Assembly: GCF_019343495.1 (NCBI RefSeq)
Contig: NZ_CP072549.1
Span: forward strand, 2,604,001-2,668,000
Length of the DNA stretch: 64,000 bases
Reading direction: 5' to 3'
Source: Acinetobacter lwoffii
GTDB taxonomy: Bacteria; Pseudomonadota; Gammaproteobacteria; Pseudomonadales; Moraxellaceae
In this document: positions 27,168-35,717 of the stretch, piece after piece
How the letters are laid out: every line of letters starts with the position of its first letter
Numbering within the stretch: position 1 is the stretch's first letter
Notes under the pieces: generated by a model
Seen by the model: only the letters and a program-made list of their open reading frames with translations
Told to the model about the DNA's origin: nothing
Database searches by the model: none
Position numbers and translations under genes: made by a program

Positions 27168-27571
27168 TGGCTTTTCAACTGGGTGAAGACAACGATGTAG
27201 GCATGAATGAGATGAACCTCATTCCCCTCATCGACATTATGTTGGTATTGATGATCATCTTTCTGGTGACAGCGACCGTTGCGAACCCATCAATTCCATT
27301 AACCTTGCCACAAACGACTGCGGAGATTATCGATCTGCCGCCTGAAAATGTCACGATTAGCATCAATGCCGAAGGTGACATTGCCTGGAATGGTGATGTA
27401 TTGACGCTGGAACAGCTTGAAACCCGTTTTAATGAAGCGGGCCAAGCTGAACGTCAGCCGACCATTGTGTTGAAAGCGGATAAAGAATCACGTTATGACT
27501 CGGTGGCGCAAGTCATGTCGCGTGCGAGTGGAGCCGGACTCAGCGATATTGCTTTTGCAACCGATAACTAA
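27167..27571 (+). CDS. exbD: ExbD/TolR family motor subunit
   Basis: 134 aa. The N-terminal segment EMNLIPLIDIMLVLMIIFLV carries the essential membrane Asp (Asp23). It is followed by a periplasmic domain with TLPQTTAEIIDLP and the conserved C-terminal repeat of the ExbD family. It completes the tonB-exbB-exbD operon and ends before a strong terminator. Confidence 0.95.
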   Translation: MAFQLGEDNDVGMNEMNLIPLIDIMLVLMIIFLVTATVANPSIPLTLPQTTAEIIDLPPENVTISINAEGDIAWNGDVLTLEQLETRFNEAGQAERQPTIVLKADKESRYDSVAQVMSRASGAGLSDIAFATDN

Positions 27572-27583
27572 GATTTAGATAAT

Positions 27584-27614
27584 AAAAAAAGCGACTGATT
27601 GCAGTCGCTTTTTT
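27584..27614 (+). terminator. Terminator of tonB-exbB-exbD
   Basis: AAAAAAAGCGACT pairs with AGTCGCTTTTTTT. T runs on both strands mean it can also serve msrA on the minus strand. Confidence 0.9.
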
Positions 27615-27635
27615 TATGCCCATTTTTCGTGAATC

Positions 27636-28160
27636 TTAATGGGTTTTTAATAGGGTCGTAAATTTGCTGCGTAATTTATTCAATTTTGGCGGAATGGCAA
27701 AATTGCAATAGCCCTGGGTCGGGTTCTTGGCAAAGAAGTTTTGATGATAGTCTTCCGCCGGATAGAAAGTTGGAGCAGGGCTCAGTTCAGTCACCACATT
27801 GATGCTATCGGTTTTCAGAGCATCGATCGCCTGCTGCGCCTGTTGCTGCTGTTCATCATTCAGATAATAAATTACAGAACGATACTGGGTGCCGACATCA
27901 TTGCCCTGACGGTTTAATGTAGTCGGATCATGGGTCGCAAAAAATACATCAAGCAACTGGGTATAGTTAATCTGGTTTTCATCGAAATCGATCAGAATGA
28001 CTTCGGCATGGCCGGTATTGCCATCACAGACATCATCATAGTTTGGCTGAGTTGTGTGCCCACCTGCGTAACCGCTGACGACTTGCTGAACTCCCTGAAT
28101 CTGTAAAAATACGGCTTCAGTACACCAAAAGCATCCCCCACCGAAAAGTGCCTGTTGCAT
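27636..28160 (-). CDS. msrA: Peptide methionine sulfoxide reductase A
   Basis: MsrA reduces the S epimer of methionine sulfoxide in proteins. The active-site motif [12 protein letters not shown] lies at the N-terminus, with catalytic Cys10 of the ATG-28160 product. [19 protein letters not shown] and [19 protein letters not shown] are family blocks. A C-terminal Cys in [14 protein letters not shown] is the likely resolving residue. 174 aa is the bacterial length. GAGGAA precedes ATG 28160, so the upstream Met at 28178 is rejected. There is no signal peptide; it is cytoplasmic. Confidence 0.95.
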   Translation of the reverse strand: MQQALFGGGCFWCTEAVFLQIQGVQQVVSGYAGGHTTQPNYDDVCDGNTGHAEVILIDFDENQINYTQLLDVFFATHDPTTLNRQGNDVGTQYRSVIYYLNDEQQQQAQQAIDALKTDSINVVTELSPAPTFYPAEDYHQNFFAKNPTQGYCNFAIPPKLNKLRSKFTTLLKTH

Positions 28161-28232
28161 GGTTGATTCCTCATTCAATTAAATAACTCAATCGGGCTGA
28201 TGGTTAAATTCAAGCTCATCAGTATGAAAGAT

Positions 28233-28259
28233 AAAAAAGCCTGTCCATACAGGCTTTTT
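28233..28259 (-). terminator. Terminator downstream of the META lipoprotein gene
   Basis: AAAAAGCCTG pairs with CAGGCTTTTT around TCCATA, with T runs on both strands. Confidence 0.87.
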
Positions 28260-28270
28260 GTAGGGAAGTA

Positions 28271-28732
28271 TTAACGCGGCTGAACAGCACTTTCTAGCTG
28301 GATCAAGAGATTCCCATGGCGATCCAGTAATTTTAAGGTTTTACCAAATACTTGATAATGTGTCACTTTGGCTAAAGCTTCATTAAATTTCTGATCAAGC
28401 TGATCGTTGTTCATACAGGCCATACGGGTAGTGGCCATTTGGTTCAGGGTCAGCGTGTCTTTCGCTGCTGTGTAACTGCCCATAATCCGGTTACAGCTAT
28501 CTGAACCTGAAACGCGCTGGGTACTGGCATCAAATTGCAGACTCGGAACATTGCGTGCGGTTGGCGCAGTCTTGATTTCAGTATTACCAATCTGGGTCGC
28601 AATCCAAGTACGATTTTGCAAAAGTTGTAAATGATTCGCGGTTTGTGTCGTGGCTGTATTGGGCACAGTTTCGCAGCCCATGACCGTTAGAACCGAGCCT
28701 AAAATCGCGATTGCAGTTAATTTTTTTAGCAT
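28271..28732 (-). CDS. META-domain lipoprotein (HslJ-like)
   Basis: 153 aa. The signal peptide ends in the lipobox VMGC (residues 16-19 of MLKKLTAIAILGSVLTVMGC), so the mature protein is lipidated. The rest is a META/HslJ-type domain: NRTWIATQIG, SLQFDASTQRVSGSDSCNRIMGSY, TLNQMATTRMACMN and LLDRHGNLLIQL are typical. E. coli HslJ is connected with novobiocin resistance; the function of this copy is unknown. The start is put at 28732 to give a normal lipoprotein signal. It is monocistronic, ending in a terminator. Confidence 0.88.
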   Translation of the reverse strand: MLKKLTAIAILGSVLTVMGCETVPNTATTQTANHLQLLQNRTWIATQIGNTEIKTAPTARNVPSLQFDASTQRVSGSDSCNRIMGSYTAAKDTLTLNQMATTRMACMNNDQLDQKFNEALAKVTHYQVFGKTLKLLDRHGNLLIQLESAVQPR

Positions 28733-28834
28733 GAGAGATACTCTGATCATTGACTAGCTATTTGTATATAAACAAAAAAATGATCAAGGTTCCAGTTGAT
28801 TTTGTATCTTTATTGAAGTGGATTTGCTACACAG

Positions 28835-29884
28835 TTATTGCATGTCGGGTTTTGGTAGGCCCTGCCGGATCAGGCGTGAATAGTCCTGACTGGAGAGATT
28901 AGCGGTGCGTTCTACCCGTGGATTGACATGTGCCCGTTGATACCAGGTGTGCATATCCCAAGACTGTTCCAGTACTTTAAGATCATAGAGATAATTCGGT
29001 AAATAGCCGGAGGCAAGCAACCGGTAATCTGAGGGTAGCTGTTGTTGCGATATCGCCTGAACCATATCAAAGACTAGTGTGGTGCAATTACTGGTCAGGG
29101 TATTGTACCATTTTGGCTTTTGGGCCAGTTCATCGGCCTGACGCAGATATTCCTTGAATAGCGCTTTAGCCTGAGCTTGCGGCATTTTGACTGGGAAAAA
29201 ATAGACCTGTTCACCACGGACATTGCTGCGGGTATAGACAATATCCTTTTCGTCCGATGCGACCAGACTCAGTTCATATTTTCGGAAAAAGCCACCAATT
29301 GCTGAAAACTCTTCATTCTTTTCCTTACGGATTTCAATCGAGAAGGTGAGTGGCTTTTGATTGGCAAAATCAAAGCTGACCAGGGTATGGGCAATTTTAG
29401 GACCCATCCAGTAGGAAGTAATGATGTTCACGCCAGTAATCTGATTCAGGTCAAAACTACGGCTTTCCCAGCGTTCGATATAGCGACCATCGGCTTGCCA
29501 GTCAAAGTTGCGGATATTGTGCAAGGTAACCTGATCGTCTTGCTGCTCATAATGCAGGAGCTGGGCAACCTCAGGATTCCACTCCCGGTCCTGACGCGCT
29601 TCCAGACTAAAATATCCCAGCAAACAGAATAAAAAAGCCAGAAGATAAAGAACGCTATCAATTTGGCGGGAGATCAGATGCCGGGTGAAATAAATTCCGA
29701 GAACGACCAACGCAAAGGTCAGCCAGAGTCCAATCAGCAGCAAGCTGCCGATTTTGCCGATGGGTAGATGAACCCAGAGCATCAGGCTGAGCCACAAACT
29801 CGACAGAATGACGAATAAAGTAAACAGGCTGCCTAGCAGCCACAGACTCCAATGTCTAGAAATGTATTCGCGTCCCTGCATCAT
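28835..29884 (-). CDS. DUF4105 membrane protein
   Basis: 349 aa. Three N-terminal membrane helices (about residues 12-35, 40-63 and 76-93) are followed by a large periplasmic DUF4105-type domain. Its recognisable parts are HTLVSFDF, FSAIGGFFRKYELSL, YFFPVKMPQAQAKALFKEYL and WYNTLTSNCTTLVFD; a conserved Asn-Cys sits in the last. Some relatives form the N-terminal part of larger proteins, and a cysteine-based hydrolase role has been suggested; I cannot confirm it here. The upstream-most codon is GTG (29887), so ATG 29884 or 29881 is used. folA ends only 20 bases upstream, so the two are probably co-transcribed. Confidence 0.8.
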   Translation of the reverse strand: MMQGREYISRHWSLWLLGSLFTLFVILSSLWLSLMLWVHLPIGKIGSLLLIGLWLTFALVVLGIYFTRHLISRQIDSVLYLLAFLFCLLGYFSLEARQDREWNPEVAQLLHYEQQDDQVTLHNIRNFDWQADGRYIERWESRSFDLNQITGVNIITSYWMGPKIAHTLVSFDFANQKPLTFSIEIRKEKNEEFSAIGGFFRKYELSLVASDEKDIVYTRSNVRGEQVYFFPVKMPQAQAKALFKEYLRQADELAQKPKWYNTLTSNCTTLVFDMVQAISQQQLPSDYRLLASGYLPNYLYDLKVLEQSWDMHTWYQRAHVNPRVERTANLSSQDYSRLIRQGLPKPDMQ

Positions 29885-29907
29885 CACTTTTTTATGAGAA
29901 ATAGGTT

Positions 29908-30420
29908 TTATTTTCTGTAGGTTGCGAACTCAAAAGCAATGCCGGTTTTGTCGTCGATATGTTGCTCGGCAGCGACTTTTTTAAATTCTGCCGGAATCGC
30001 TGGATAATAGGCATCGCCCTGTACATCCAGTTCAACATGGGTCAGTTCCAGACGGTCTGTAATATTCATGGTCTGTTTAAAGATTTCACCGCCACCAATG
30101 ATGAAAATGGTGTCAGGTTTTTCTGAAACCTTCACATCTGCCACGGCCTGGCTCAGTGCATCTTCAATGCTATAAGCGACTTTGGTACCTGCAAATGCCC
30201 AGTTTGGATCACGAGTAATGACCCAGTTCACCCGTTTAGGTAGAGTACGTCCCATTGATTCTAGTGTCTTGCGACCCATCACCACCACACCGCCTTGGGT
30301 GATTTCCTTGAAGTGTTTCAGATCTGCCGAAATATGCCAAGGCAGATCATTACCTTTGCCGATACAACGCTGCTGATCCATGGCGACGACGTGTACAACT
30401 TCTAAATCTTGAAATGACAT
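29908..30420 (-). CDS. folA: Dihydrofolate reductase
   Basis: FolA reduces dihydrofolate to tetrahydrofolate with NADPH and is the trimethoprim target. Family blocks are VVHVVAMDQQRCIGKGNDLPWH, the catalytic Asp in ISADLKHFKEIT, VVMGRKTLESMG and IFIIGGGEIFKQTM. 170 aa from ATG 30420, preceded by AAGGA; the in-frame Met at 30447 has no ribosome site. It lies 200 bp after thyA on the same strand, the common thyA-folA arrangement, with an intergenic palindromic repeat between them. Confidence 0.95.
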   Translation of the reverse strand: MSFQDLEVVHVVAMDQQRCIGKGNDLPWHISADLKHFKEITQGGVVVMGRKTLESMGRTLPKRVNWVITRDPNWAFAGTKVAYSIEDALSQAVADVKVSEKPDTIFIIGGGEIFKQTMNITDRLELTHVELDVQGDAYYPAIPAEFKKVAAEQHIDDKTGIAFEFATYRK

Positions 30421-30567
30421 GTATTGAATCCTTCTTATCAAACCCAAAGTCCTTCGTGTAATTTTTTACTGGTACGAAAGAAAGGTTAAAAATCTATATT
30501 GATTGCCTTCACGCTTTAGGGCCGGAAATATATTTTGAAAGGAGTTGGCGATTCACGCGTGGTAAAA

Positions 30568-30602
30568 GACCTCTCCCTAGCCCTCTCCTAGGAGGAGAGG
30601 GA
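30568..30602. repeat. REP-like palindromic element between thyA and folA
   Basis: A perfect 9-bp stem, CCCTCTCCT (30581-30589) and AGGAGAGGG (30593-30601), follows a CT-rich lead (CCTCTCCCTAG). A similar element lies at 40771-40816. Such pyrimidine-rich hairpins recur between genes in many bacteria. Confidence 0.55.
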
Positions 30603-30620
30603 ACTTTATAATAAAGAAAA

Positions 30621-31463
30621 TTAAACAGCGACAGGGGCTTTAATTCCTGGATGAGATTCATAACCGACAATTTCGATATCTTCAAATTTGAAATCGAACA
30701 GGTCTTTAATCTCGGGATTTAGTTTTAATTGACAGAGGTCGAGTGGCTCACGGCTAAGCTGCAACTGTGCTTGTTCAAAATGGTTGCTGTACAAGTGGGT
30801 ATCGCCACCAGTCCAGATAAAGTCACCCACTTCCAGATCACAGACTTGCGCGATCATATGCGTCAACAAAGCATAGCTGGCAATATTAAATGGAACACCT
30901 AAGAATACATCGGCACTGCGCTGGTACAACTGACAAGACAATTTGCCATTGTGCACAAAGAACTGGAACAGGGTATGGCAAGGTGGTAATGCGACCTGAC
31001 CCGCTTCATTCGGGTTCCAGCCCGATACAATCAGACGGCGCGAATTTGGATTGGTTTTAATTTCATTGATCAACCATTTGATCTGGTCAAAACCGTCCTG
31101 GTTATAGCTATTGTCTGCATTTTTACTGGCACCAAAATTACGCCATTGGTGACCATACACTGGGCCTAATTCGCCTTCAGGACGGCCAAAACGCGCAGTC
31201 TGTTCTGCGGTCGCCCATTCGTCCCAAATCGAGACTTTATTGTCTTTTAAATACTGAACATTGGTATCGCCTTTCAGGAACCACAACAGTTCAATCACGA
31301 TAGAACGGAAATGAACTTTTTTGGTGGTGAGTAAAGGAAAACCTTGGGAAAGATCAAAGCGCATCTGATGACCAAATACCGAACGTGTCCCTGTGCCGGT
31401 ACGGTCGCCTTTATCGCCGCCGTTGTCGAGGATATGTTGTAAAAGGTCAAGATATTGGCGCAT
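30621..31463 (-). CDS. thyA: Thymidylate synthase
   Basis: ThyA methylates dUMP to dTMP with methylene-tetrahydrofolate. The nucleophile is Cys162 in [11 protein letters not shown]. Other hallmark parts are [43 protein letters not shown] and [13 protein letters not shown]. 280 aa is close to the usual 264. It lies upstream of folA, so the two steps that consume and recycle folate are linked. In many relatives thyA directly follows lgt; here 2.5 kb with four genes lies between them. Confidence 0.97.
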   Translation of the reverse strand: MRQYLDLLQHILDNGGDKGDRTGTGTRSVFGHQMRFDLSQGFPLLTTKKVHFRSIVIELLWFLKGDTNVQYLKDNKVSIWDEWATAEQTARFGRPEGELGPVYGHQWRNFGASKNADNSYNQDGFDQIKWLINEIKTNPNSRRLIVSGWNPNEAGQVALPPCHTLFQFFVHNGKLSCQLYQRSADVFLGVPFNIASYALLTHMIAQVCDLEVGDFIWTGGDTHLYSNHFEQAQLQLSREPLDLCQLKLNPEIKDLFDFKFEDIEIVGYESHPGIKAPVAV

Positions 31464-31610
31464 AGGTCTCTCTTAAAAATTTGTTTAAATTACCTTTTTT
31501 CAGAAAAAAAAGTCTATCTCAGATAAAGCCGTTTTCTGTTGAGCTGGGCAAATTGAATTGAATGCATCATAACATTTTTTTCTAATATTTCTGATATTGC
31601 ATTAAATGTA

Positions 31611-31634
31611 AAAAAGCACCCAAAAAGGGTGCTC
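31611..31634 (-). terminator. Terminator downstream of the lipocalin gene
   Basis: The stem AGCACCC pairs with GGGTGCT around an A-rich loop and is followed by TTTTTT on the minus strand. Confidence 0.82.
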
Positions 31635-31648
31635 ATTGCTAAAAAGAC

Positions 31649-32140
31649 TTAAGCGGTTTTATTGCCCGTATGAACTGTATGAATCAGATCAGACAGATCA
31701 TATCCCAAGGATTCTGCATAACTTAAATATTCGCGTTGAATGGTTTCATCCAGACTGGTACCGCGATGCAGTAGCCATAAATATTCTTTATTCGGTTCGC
31801 CTACAAGCGCGGTCTGATAATCTGGATCGATTTTTAATACCCAGTAATCACCCTTGGTGAACGGAATCCAACGCAGGCCTTCAGGTAAAAAGCTGACTTC
31901 AAGCTTGGCATGTTCTGCATCGATAATGGTCGCTTCAGCAATGGCTTCATCCAGTTTGCCATAACCATCCAGACAACGGTTCTGAACCCGAACCTTGCCA
32001 TTTTCATTCAAGCTATAGACAGCAGAAATATCGGTGCTGTCTTCAGGTTGGTGCTTCATCGGCAAGTGTGCAATGTCATACCAGGTACTTAAATATTGTT
32101 CTAAATTAAAATTTGAAACGGTACTTAAAGTCTGACTCAT
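31649..32140 (-). CDS. Lipocalin family protein (Blc-like) without signal peptide
   Basis: 163 aa. The lipocalin opening motif is NLEQYLSTWYDIAHLP (Gly of the usual GxW replaced by Ser). SAVYSLNENGKVRVQNRC, WVLKIDPDYQTALVGEPNKEYLWLL and a C-terminal helix follow as in bacterial Blc. E. coli Blc is an outer-membrane lipoprotein; this protein starts MSQTLSTVSNFN with no signal peptide or lipobox, so it appears cytoplasmic, or its start is misread. AGAAG precedes ATG 32140. Ligand unknown. Confidence 0.88.
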   Translation of the reverse strand: MSQTLSTVSNFNLEQYLSTWYDIAHLPMKHQPEDSTDISAVYSLNENGKVRVQNRCLDGYGKLDEAIAEATIIDAEHAKLEVSFLPEGLRWIPFTKGDYWVLKIDPDYQTALVGEPNKEYLWLLHRGTSLDETIQREYLSYAESLGYDLSDLIHTVHTGNKTA

Positions 32141-32558
32141 TTTTCTTCTCTGTTTAGTTCAATATTTAAAGTTTAGTTCAAGGTTTAAAAATGCCGCATC
32201 AGTGTAATACAGGCGGTAAAGCTCAAAATGATGTAATCATGTGGTGAAATGTTATCTGAAAATGGCCGAGCTACAGATTAAATCCACACGTTTGAGTAGA
32301 AAAAGATAAGGACTCATTTTGCGTATTTCAGGCTGAAAAAGCTTTGCAAGGCATTGGAATTGGCTTTGCTTTACATTTTTTTTGCAAAGATGATGGGTTT
32401 TGTAACTGTATTAGAAAGAACGGCTTAATTTGAATGCCGCAAAAATAGACAAATTTATTTACATTTTTAATGTGAAAGATAACATTTAAACGACTAGTAT
32501 TCTCGGCTTGTTAACAATATGAAAGCCTAAATTACAGGCGAGGAGCGGTTGGTAAGGC
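32141..32558. other. AT-rich intergenic region between lipocalin and amidase-like genes
   Basis: 418 bp between divergent genes. I see no gene, RNA or terminator. The region is AT-rich with T-runs, and a possible -35 TTTACA at about 32459 could serve the plus-strand gene. The promoters of both neighbours must be here. Confidence 0.4.
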
Positions 32559-33074
32559 ATGATCTATGATCATCAAGTAAACATGAGCGAAGTACATGCT
32601 CCTGTCCAAGCGAATATCATGGTGCGTTCCCAATCGGAGCAAAGACCTAAAAAGTCATCCCAGCAAGCTACTGTCCGTAACGCTTCAGGCGTAAGCAATG
32701 GCCATCGTATCAATATCGAGAAATTTACCAGTTATCTGCAAGGCATTACCCGAAATACCAGTACACAGAAATGTGCGCGCAGTATTCGTGTCGGTCTGCA
32801 ATCCTCGGGTGCGAAAATTGTGAATCATCCGGTCGCAGCGGCAGATTGGGGAAGTACCCTGATGCAGCTGGGCTATAAGAAAATTAATGCTTCTTTTGAT
32901 CGGCCGAAAAAAGGCGATATCTATATTATTGACCGTACTCAGGGCCATAAATATGGACATATCGCGGCTTATTCAGGTAGTGCCTGGGTATCGGATTTTA
33001 AACAGCGAGATCATGCGGTTTATCGCAATAAAAACGTGACTTATAGTTATTATCGTCTGGAAACTTACTTCTAA
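32559..33074 (+). CDS. Candidate cysteine amidase (CHAP/NlpC-like), possibly an interbacterial effector
   Basis: 171 aa. Residues 1-45 are polar and probably disordered. A papain-like amidase core follows: Cys72 in KCARSIRVGL, the strand GDIYIIDRTQGHKYGHIAAYSG with His134, and WVSDFKQRD with Asp146 as a possible third residue. The Cys-helix, AADWGSTLMQLGY and WVSDFKQ spacing is like CHAP-type peptidoglycan amidases that I associate with type VI amidase effectors. There is no Sec signal peptide, so delivery to peptidoglycan would need a dedicated system, phage-like release or cell lysis. It faces two membrane proteins that end 18 bases away. The start is ATG 32559 with GGTAAGG close by; ATG 32583 is possible. 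The effector role is a hypothesis. Confidence 0.6.
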   Translation: MIYDHQVNMSEVHAPVQANIMVRSQSEQRPKKSSQQATVRNASGVSNGHRINIEKFTSYLQGITRNTSTQKCARSIRVGLQSSGAKIVNHPVAAADWGSTLMQLGYKKINASFDRPKKGDIYIIDRTQGHKYGHIAAYSGSAWVSDFKQRDHAVYRNKNVTYSYYRLETYF

Positions 33075-33092
33075 GAAAACACTGCGAAGTGA

Positions 33093-33479
33093 TCAGTCCT
33101 CAAAACGCTTCGCACGGCTTTCATAGATTGAAACGATAAATAATCCAATCGCGGCAAAGCCAAGACATTGCAGACCCAAGGCAAATTTACCCCATTGCTG
33201 GCGCTGTTCGGGCAAATAGCCAAACAGGGTAATTAAGGCAATGATGGGAATGACCCGGCTCAAGGCGCTAAAGCCATTTGCATAGGGATTGGATTTCGAA
33301 ATTTTCAGACGGAAATGGTGCAGTAAATGCATGACAATTCCAATCACTAAACTCACCCCAACAAATACTGGATCTAACTGGGCTACAGTTGATGCTGTAT
33401 AAATCAAAATACAGGTCGCGATGATGACGATGAGTTTGATTTGACGGCTACAGCGTTCGGAATACCAAAATTCAAGCAT
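33093..33479 (-). CDS. Small membrane protein, paralogue 2 of a tandem pair
   Basis: 128 aa, starting MLEFWYSERC at ATG 33477-33479. It has about four hydrophobic helices (about residues 13-30, 33-52, 72-88 and 95-118). It is clearly related to the preceding gene: both open MLEFW and share the region RLKISKSNPYANGFSALSRVIPIIALITLFG, matched by KIHFASKNPTGLLYRLLTWIPIALLIALVFM. No family is recognised. Its start overlaps the stop of the first paralogue by 8 bases, so the two are translationally coupled. A longer frame to 33572 runs inside the upstream gene and is rejected. It is convergent with the amidase-like gene. Confidence 0.75.
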   Translation of the reverse strand: MLEFWYSERCSRQIKLIVIIATCILIYTASTVAQLDPVFVGVSLVIGIVMHLLHHFRLKISKSNPYANGFSALSRVIPIIALITLFGYLPEQRQQWGKFALGLQCLGFAAIGLFIVSIYESRAKRFED

Positions 33480-33864
33480 GGGGTGAACCCGAATCTGATT
33501 TGTTTTGATTGAGCAGCGACAATGGTGAAAATAGGCAAATCGCCAGTGCCATAAATGCAATGCCTTGTGCACCCGGAATCAGGATTTCGCCCTGTTGCAT
33601 ATTCATAAAAACTAAAGCAATCAATAAGGCAATTGGAATCCAGGTCAGTAATCTATACAGCAAACCGGTCGGGTTTTTGCTGGCAAAGTGGATTTTGCAG
33701 TAACGACAAATCAGAAAAATGATGCCGGTACCGACAAACATCAAAATCGAATCTAAGGGCAGTGGTTCCATCCAGTACAAGCCTGCAGCTGTCGCTGCAA
33801 TCACAATAAAGATCAACAGTTTTTTGAGAACAGATACCTGCGGATTAAACCAGAACTCAAGCAT
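33472..33864 (-). CDS. Small membrane protein, paralogue 1 of a tandem pair
   Basis: 130 aa, starting MLEFWFNPQVSVLKK at 33864. Predicted helices are at about residues 14-32, 38-54, 73-90 and 94-115, with a short polar C-terminus. It is a diverged duplicate of the next gene (shared MLEFW start and SKNP...WIPIALLIAL block). Function unknown. The pair lies between lgt and the amidase-like gene. If the amidase is an effector, these are natural candidates for membrane immunity proteins, but no direct evidence supports that. Confidence 0.78.
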   Translation of the reverse strand: MLEFWFNPQVSVLKKLLIFIVIAATAAGLYWMEPLPLDSILMFVGTGIIFLICRYCKIHFASKNPTGLLYRLLTWIPIALLIALVFMNMQQGEILIPGAQGIAFMALAICLFSPLSLLNQNKSDSGSPHA

Positions 33865-33916
33865 AATAATGAAAGAATAGAAGAGATAATCGGCACTTTA
33901 GCATATTTTGAGTATA

Positions 33917-33940
33917 AAAAAGCGAGGCCTTTGCCTCGCT
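33917..33940 (-). terminator. Terminator of lgt
   Basis: AGCGAGGC pairs with GCCTCGCT, followed by TTTTTT on the minus strand; it is 17 bases past the lgt stop. Confidence 0.88.
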
Positions 33941-33956
33941 AAATTACGCGATTTTC

Positions 33957-34766
33957 TTAGCTATTTTTGTTTGAACCCCAATCATATATTTTCTTATGGT
34001 AGGCATACCACATCATCCACAAGCCAATCAGGATCATTGGCAGGCTCAGGAATTGTCCTTTGCTCATCCAGCCAATAAACAGCTGACCATTGTCCGGCTC
34101 ACGGAAGAATTCAACCACAAAACGTGCCAGGCCATAACCGATCAGGAACAGCGCAGAAACTGCCATACGTGGACGAGGCTTGGAACTGAACCACCATAAG
34201 ACAATAAACAGGATCAGGCCTTCACACAGCGCCTGATAGAGTTGAGATGGATGACGCACCAGTTGCAGGGGATCGGTCGGAAAGATCATGCCCCAGGCAA
34301 AGTTTGGGTCGGTGACCTGACGGCCATACAGTTCGCCACCAATAAAGTTACCAATTCGGCCAAACATCAAGCCTGTCGGTACGCAAGGTGCGATAAAATC
34401 CAGAGTCTGGAACCAGGTCATCTTATATTTCTTACACCACCACAACATGGCCAGAATGACCCCGAGGAAACCGCCGTGGAAACTCATACCGCCGGTCCAG
34501 ATCTGGAACAGCCATAAAGGATCGGCCAGGAACTGGGAAAAACCGTAGAAGAAGACATAACCGACACGGCCACCAATGATCACACCGAGTGCACCGAAGA
34601 AAATCAGGTCAGACACCATATCCGGTGTCCAGCCACGTTGTTTGGCGCGAAACGTCGCCAATCCCCAGGCAAATAAAAATGCCAGTAAGTACATCAGTCC
34701 ATACCAGTGGACTTGTAAGGGCCCGAGCGAAATCGCGACGGGATCAATATTGGGATAGGTGAGCAT
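33957..34766 (-). CDS. lgt: Prolipoprotein diacylglyceryl transferase
   Basis: Lgt adds diacylglycerol from phosphatidylglycerol to the lipobox cysteine of prolipoproteins, the first step of lipoprotein maturation, in the inner membrane. Signature segments are [40 protein letters not shown], and the [13 protein letters not shown] motif with its essential Arg and Asn. It has about seven hydrophobic helices and 269 aa. AGGAA precedes ATG 34766. A terminator follows directly, so it is not co-transcribed with the paralogous membrane genes. Confidence 0.96.
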   Translation of the reverse strand: MLTYPNIDPVAISLGPLQVHWYGLMYLLAFLFAWGLATFRAKQRGWTPDMVSDLIFFGALGVIIGGRVGYVFFYGFSQFLADPLWLFQIWTGGMSFHGGFLGVILAMLWWCKKYKMTWFQTLDFIAPCVPTGLMFGRIGNFIGGELYGRQVTDPNFAWGMIFPTDPLQLVRHPSQLYQALCEGLILFIVLWWFSSKPRPRMAVSALFLIGYGLARFVVEFFREPDNGQLFIGWMSKGQFLSLPMILIGLWMMWYAYHKKIYDWGSNKNS

Positions 34767-34859
34767 TCCTGTTCCTTGTGATTCTGTTTTGCACAGATTT
34801 TAGCTTAAAGCAAAGAAAAATGTTGTACATTCAATGTGTAAAGATCGAGAGCGTAAATT

Positions 34860-35642
34860 ATGTGTATCGTGGCATTGGCGTGGCGGGTTCTAGATCAGGC
34901 CCCGTTATGTCTGATTTCGAACCGGGATGAATTCTATCAGCGGCCTACACAGGCACTGCATGAATGGGAAAATAGTCCGATTATTGCCGGACAGGATCTG
35001 CAGTCAGGCGGCACCTGGATGGGAGTGACGGCGGCAGGAAGATGGGCGGTGATTACCAATTTTAGAGATGGGCAGGACCAAAAGTCTTATCCGACTTCAC
35101 GCGGTCATATTCTTCAGGATTTTCTTGAAGCTGAATTAACACCAATTCGGTTTGCCCAGGAACTGGAAAAAAAGCAATGTGACTATGCAGGCTTTAACCT
35201 GTTTGTCGGTGATCGAGAGCAGGCGGTCTATATGAGCAACCGTGGTGAAGCAGCGCAAGTGTTGGCGCACGGTGTATATGTGGTATCCAATGGTTTGCTG
35301 ACTGAGCATTGGGAAAAGACCCGTCACTTACGCAAGCGCTTTACCCAGGAATTCCTGCCCATGATGCAGCATCCCGATATACCTGAGTCGGATCTCTGTT
35401 ATGCCGTGTGGGATATTCTGGAAGATGAACGTAAAGTGATTCCTGAACTACTACCCGAAACAGGGATTTCGATTGAAATGGAACATCTGCTGTCTTCGAC
35501 ATTTATTCAAAGCCCAGCCTATGGCACGCGCTGTTCCAATTTTTTGAGAATGCAGCCTCAACAATGGCACTGGATTGAAAAGTCACAACAAGGTGCAACC
35601 GCAGGTCATACCATTGAGAAAATCATTGCTCTGCAAAAATAA
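34860..35642 (+). CDS. NRDE family protein (TANGO2-like)
   Basis: 260 aa. The start MCIVALAWRVLDQAPL has Cys2 positioned as an N-terminal nucleophile, and SNRDEFYQRPT is the NRDE signature. GGTWMGVTAAGRWAVITNFR and SRGHILQDFL are further family blocks. The NRDE proteins resemble Ntn hydrolases and include eukaryotic TANGO2, lately linked to heme or lipid handling; the bacterial function is open. ATG 34860 is the only sensible start because Cys2 depends on it. It diverges from lgt and ends in a terminator. Confidence 0.88.
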   Translation: MCIVALAWRVLDQAPLCLISNRDEFYQRPTQALHEWENSPIIAGQDLQSGGTWMGVTAAGRWAVITNFRDGQDQKSYPTSRGHILQDFLEAELTPIRFAQELEKKQCDYAGFNLFVGDREQAVYMSNRGEAAQVLAHGVYVVSNGLLTEHWEKTRHLRKRFTQEFLPMMQHPDIPESDLCYAVWDILEDERKVIPELLPETGISIEMEHLLSSTFIQSPAYGTRCSNFLRMQPQQWHWIEKSQQGATAGHTIEKIIALQK

Positions 35643-35650
35643 TGGAATAA

Positions 35651-35678
35651 AAAAATGCCGACAGATGTCGGCATTTTA
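35651..35678 (+). terminator. Bidirectional terminator between NRDE gene and phoX
   Basis: AAAATGCCGACA pairs with TGTCGGCATTTT around two bases, with A/T runs on both sides. It can end both convergent genes. Confidence 0.85.
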
Positions 35679-35717
35679 AAAAATTATCTAAATTTTTGAA
35701 GTTAGACAAAAAATTAC

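Noticed and set aside
33479..33572. N-terminal extension of the second membrane paralogue
   Set aside because: The added residues are out-of-frame translation of the upstream paralogue, while MLEFW at 33479 aligns with the paralogue's own start.
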